Positions 62,289-64,000 of a stretch of DNA of 64,000 bases are shown here, in pieces. A program made the position numbers and the translations under genes. The notes below the pieces were generated by a model. The model was not told the origin of the DNA. It saw nothing but the letters and a program-made list of their open reading frames with translations, and searched no databases. This DNA is from Pseudomonadota bacterium (GTDB lineage: Bacteria; Pseudomonadota; Gammaproteobacteria; Steroidobacterales; Steroidobacteraceae), in assembly GCA_023423935.1 (NCBI GenBank), contig JAFAEQ010000050.1, positions 186,001 to 250,000 on the forward strand, in the 5' to 3' direction. Within the stretch, counting starts at the first letter, position 1. Each line of letters starts with the position of its first letter.

Positions 62289-62311
62289 TCGAAACGCTTT
62301 CAGGAGCGCAA

Positions 62312-63304
62312 ATGCAGATCTATTCGCAGAAGGACGTCAATAAGAAGGCGCTCAAGGGCGCGCGCATCGCGATTCTTGGCTACGGCAGCCAGGGCCGCGC
62401 TCATGCGCTGAATCTGAAGGACAGCGGTTTCGACGTCGTCGTAGGCGTACGCAAGAGCGGCGCCAGCTGGGGGAATGCGAAGAAGGACGGTCTGGCAGTC
62501 GCCGAGCCGGCGGATGCCGTGAAGGGTGCGGCTCTCGTTGCGTTCCTCACCCCCGACCTGACTCAGAAGGATCTCTATAAGGAAGTGATCGGCGGCATCG
62601 ACAAGGGCGCCACGATCCTGTTCGCGCACGGCTTCAATGTGCATTTCGGTCTGATCAAGCCTCGCAAGGATCTCGACGTCGTGCTGATTGCACCGAAAGG
62701 CCCGGGTGGTCTGGTGCGTCGTCAGTACGAACAGGGCCGCGGCGTACCGTGCCTGCTTGCGATCTATCAGGATGCAACACGCAAGGCGAAGGACAACGCC
62801 CTCGCCTACGCGCACGGCATCGGCGGCACTCGCGGCGGCGTGTTGAAGACCACGTTCGCAGAGGAAACCGAGACGGATCTGTTCGGCGAACAGGTCGTTC
62901 TCTGCGGCGGCACGACCGAGCTCGTCGTGAAAGGGTTCGAGACGCTGGTCGAAGCCGGCTATCAGCCCGAAGTCGCTTACTACGAAGTGCTTCATGAACT
63001 GAAGCTCATCGTCGACCTGCTGCACGAAGGCGGTCTCGCCAAGATGCACAAGTTCATTTCAGAGACCGCCAAGTACGGCGATCTCACTCGCGGCCCGCGC
63101 ATCGTGAACAAGGGCACGAAGCGGGAAATGAAGAAGGTTCTCAAGGAAATCCAGGACGGCAAGTTCGCACGTCAGTGGATGAGCGAGAACAAGAAAGGCC
63201 GCAAGAAGTACAACAAGCTCATGAACCAGGACCTGAAACACAAGATCGAAAAGGTTGGCGTGAAACTGCGCGACCGCATGCCCTGGCTGCAGGAGAACGC
63301 ATAA
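62312..63304 (+). CDS. ilvC: ketol-acid reductoisomerase
   Basis: The 330-aa class I enzyme has the NADP motif LGYGSQGRAHALNLKDSG (22–39), APKGPGGLVRRQYEQGRGVP, the metal ligands in EETETDLFGEQVVLCGG and a C-terminal knotted domain. It makes 2,3-dihydroxy-isovalerate and its isoleucine counterpart. Product goes to IlvD. CAGGAG lies before the ATG. Confidence 0.96.
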   Translation: MQIYSQKDVNKKALKGARIAILGYGSQGRAHALNLKDSGFDVVVGVRKSGASWGNAKKDGLAVAEPADAVKGAALVAFLTPDLTQKDLYKEVIGGIDKGATILFAHGFNVHFGLIKPRKDLDVVLIAPKGPGGLVRRQYEQGRGVPCLLAIYQDATRKAKDNALAYAHGIGGTRGGVLKTTFAEETETDLFGEQVVLCGGTTELVVKGFETLVEAGYQPEVAYYEVLHELKLIVDLLHEGGLAKMHKFISETAKYGDLTRGPRIVNKGTKREMKKVLKEIQDGKFARQWMSENKKGRKKYNKLMNQDLKHKIEKVGVKLRDRMPWLQENA

Positions 63305-63320
63305 GGTACGAACTCGTGCA

Positions 63321-63349
63321 AACACCCGATGGCATCTGCCTCGGGTGTT
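63321..63349 (+). terminator. hairpin between ilvC and ilvE
   Basis: AACACCCGA (63321–63329) pairs with TCGGGTGTT (63341–63349), a 9-bp stem with an 11-nt loop, and no T-run follows. It may stabilise the ilvC transcript end or allow partial read-through to ilvE. Confidence 0.5.
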
Positions 63350-63379
63350 CGCATTCGTGAGGTCTGCAGGAGTTCCGCC

Positions 63380-64000
63380 ATGCCCATCACCGCGGCAAAG
63401 CACATCTGGTACAACGGCAAGCTCGTGCCCTGGGAACAGGCCACGGTCCATGTGCTCGCCCACGCGCTGCATTACGGCTCGACCGTATTCGAAGGCGTGC
63501 GCTCCTACGGCACCGCAAACGGTCCGATCATCTTCCGCCTCCAGGACCACACGCGGCGCCTGTTCGACTCCGCGAAGATCTACCGCATCGACATCCCCTA
63601 CTCGCCCGACGAAATCAACGCGGCCTGCAAGGAAGTCATTCTCAGCAACGATCTGAACAAAGGCGCGTACATGCGGCCCTTCGCATTTCGCGGCTATGGC
63701 GAGATCGGCGTTGCTCCCAAGGTGTCCCCGCCCATCGATACGGTCATCGCCGCATTCGAATGGGGTGCCTATCTCGGTGCCGAAGGACTGGAGAACGGCA
63801 TCGACGTCTGCGTGTCCTCCTGGCAGCGACTCGCACCCAACACCATTCCCTCGCTCGGGAAGGCAGCCGGCAACTATCTCTCGAGCCAGCTCATCAGCAT
63901 GGAAGCCAAGCGCCTCGGCTTCGCCGAGGGCATCGGACTCAGCACGGACGGCACGGTGAGCGAAGGCGCAGGCGAAAACCTGTTCCTGATCCGCGATGGT
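63380..64000 (+). CDS. ilvE: branched-chain amino-acid aminotransferase, N-terminal part (runs off the window)
   Basis: From ATG 63380 the frame is open to the window end (207 codons). It shows HIWYNGKLVPWEQATVHVLAHALHYGSTVFEGVRSY, GAYMRPFAFRGYGEIGV, SSWQRLAPNTIPSLGKAAGNYLSSQL with the PLP Lys, and GTVSEGAGENLFLIRDG. It performs the last step of valine, leucine and isoleucine synthesis. CAGGAG stands about 8 bases before the start. Confidence 0.95.
   Translation, partial: MPITAAKHIWYNGKLVPWEQATVHVLAHALHYGSTVFEGVRSYGTANGPIIFRLQDHTRRLFDSAKIYRIDIPYSPDEINAACKEVILSNDLNKGAYMRPFAFRGYGEIGVAPKVSPPIDTVIAAFEWGAYLGAEGLENGIDVCVSSWQRLAPNTIPSLGKAAGNYLSSQLISMEAKRLGFAEGIGLSTDGTVSEGAGENLFLIRDG

Overview
The window is a GC-rich (about 60% by eye) chromosomal segment of a gammaproteobacterium. 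The acpP/fabF–pabB–pabC–mltG–tmk–holB–pilZ gene order, a gsp type II secretion cluster, rhombosortase, and a RecB-like helicase/nuclease pair in place of recBCD point to the Nevskiales/Xanthomonadales/Steroidobacteraceae neighbourhood. That placement is inferred from gene content; no rRNA or tRNA gene was recognised.

Layout. 0–14.2 kb is a stress/dormancy-like block: partial MDR oxidoreductase, DUF711 protein, possible HPF-like protein, alpha/beta hydrolase, shortened winged-helix/NB-ARC regulator, two tandem universal stress proteins, a DSP-type phosphatase, two Zn alcohol dehydrogenases, and a giant fusion of a flippase-like membrane domain to an MgtA-type P-type ATPase. 14.2–16.4 kb is a small accessory patch: AT-rich DNA, a 114-aa unknown, a ThsB-like TIR protein and an EEP-family hydrolase. 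16.4–19.6 kb holds a FadJ-type bifunctional beta-oxidation enzyme and a cNMP-binding/rhodanese protein. 19.7–28.5 kb (minus strand) is the compact fatty-acid/folate/cell-wall/replication block fabD-fabG-acpP-fabF-pabB-pabC-mltG-tmk-holB-pilZ. 28.6–35.3 kb has rhombosortase divergent from gspGHIJKLMN. 35.4–41.2 kb is a ydcSTUVW-like polyamine ABC uptake and aldehyde oxidation operon. 41.3–49.9 kb holds an alpha/beta-hydrolase–subtilisin fusion and the helicase/nuclease recombination pair. 50–64 kb is amino-acid and acyl-CoA metabolism: alaA-like aminotransferase, maleate-isomerase/AMDase-like protein, etfBA, peroxiredoxin, GntR regulator, HMG-CoA-lyase-like, ornithine-cyclodeaminase-like, ilvD, EamA transporter, M17 aminopeptidase, ilvC with a structured leader and terminator, and the start of ilvE.

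The strongest unexplained signal is in the spaces between genes. From about 36.6 to 59.6 kb most sizeable intergenic gaps carry a short-tandem-repeat block, most often arranged as two inverted arms around a spacer. The repeat sequence differs between loci (CACGGGG, CTGCTGGG, CAATTGA, GTGATG, CTAGC, ACACAGAGA, CTACACGT types) but the architecture recurs, and in two cases the repeat abuts a start codon in place of a Shine-Dalgarno region. Other points of interest are a short remnant matching the 3' end of the window's own RecB-like helicase gene at 6.2 kb, a duplicated ~65-bp element upstream of two different genes in the stress block, two unusual gene fusions, and an orphan ThsB-like TIR gene.
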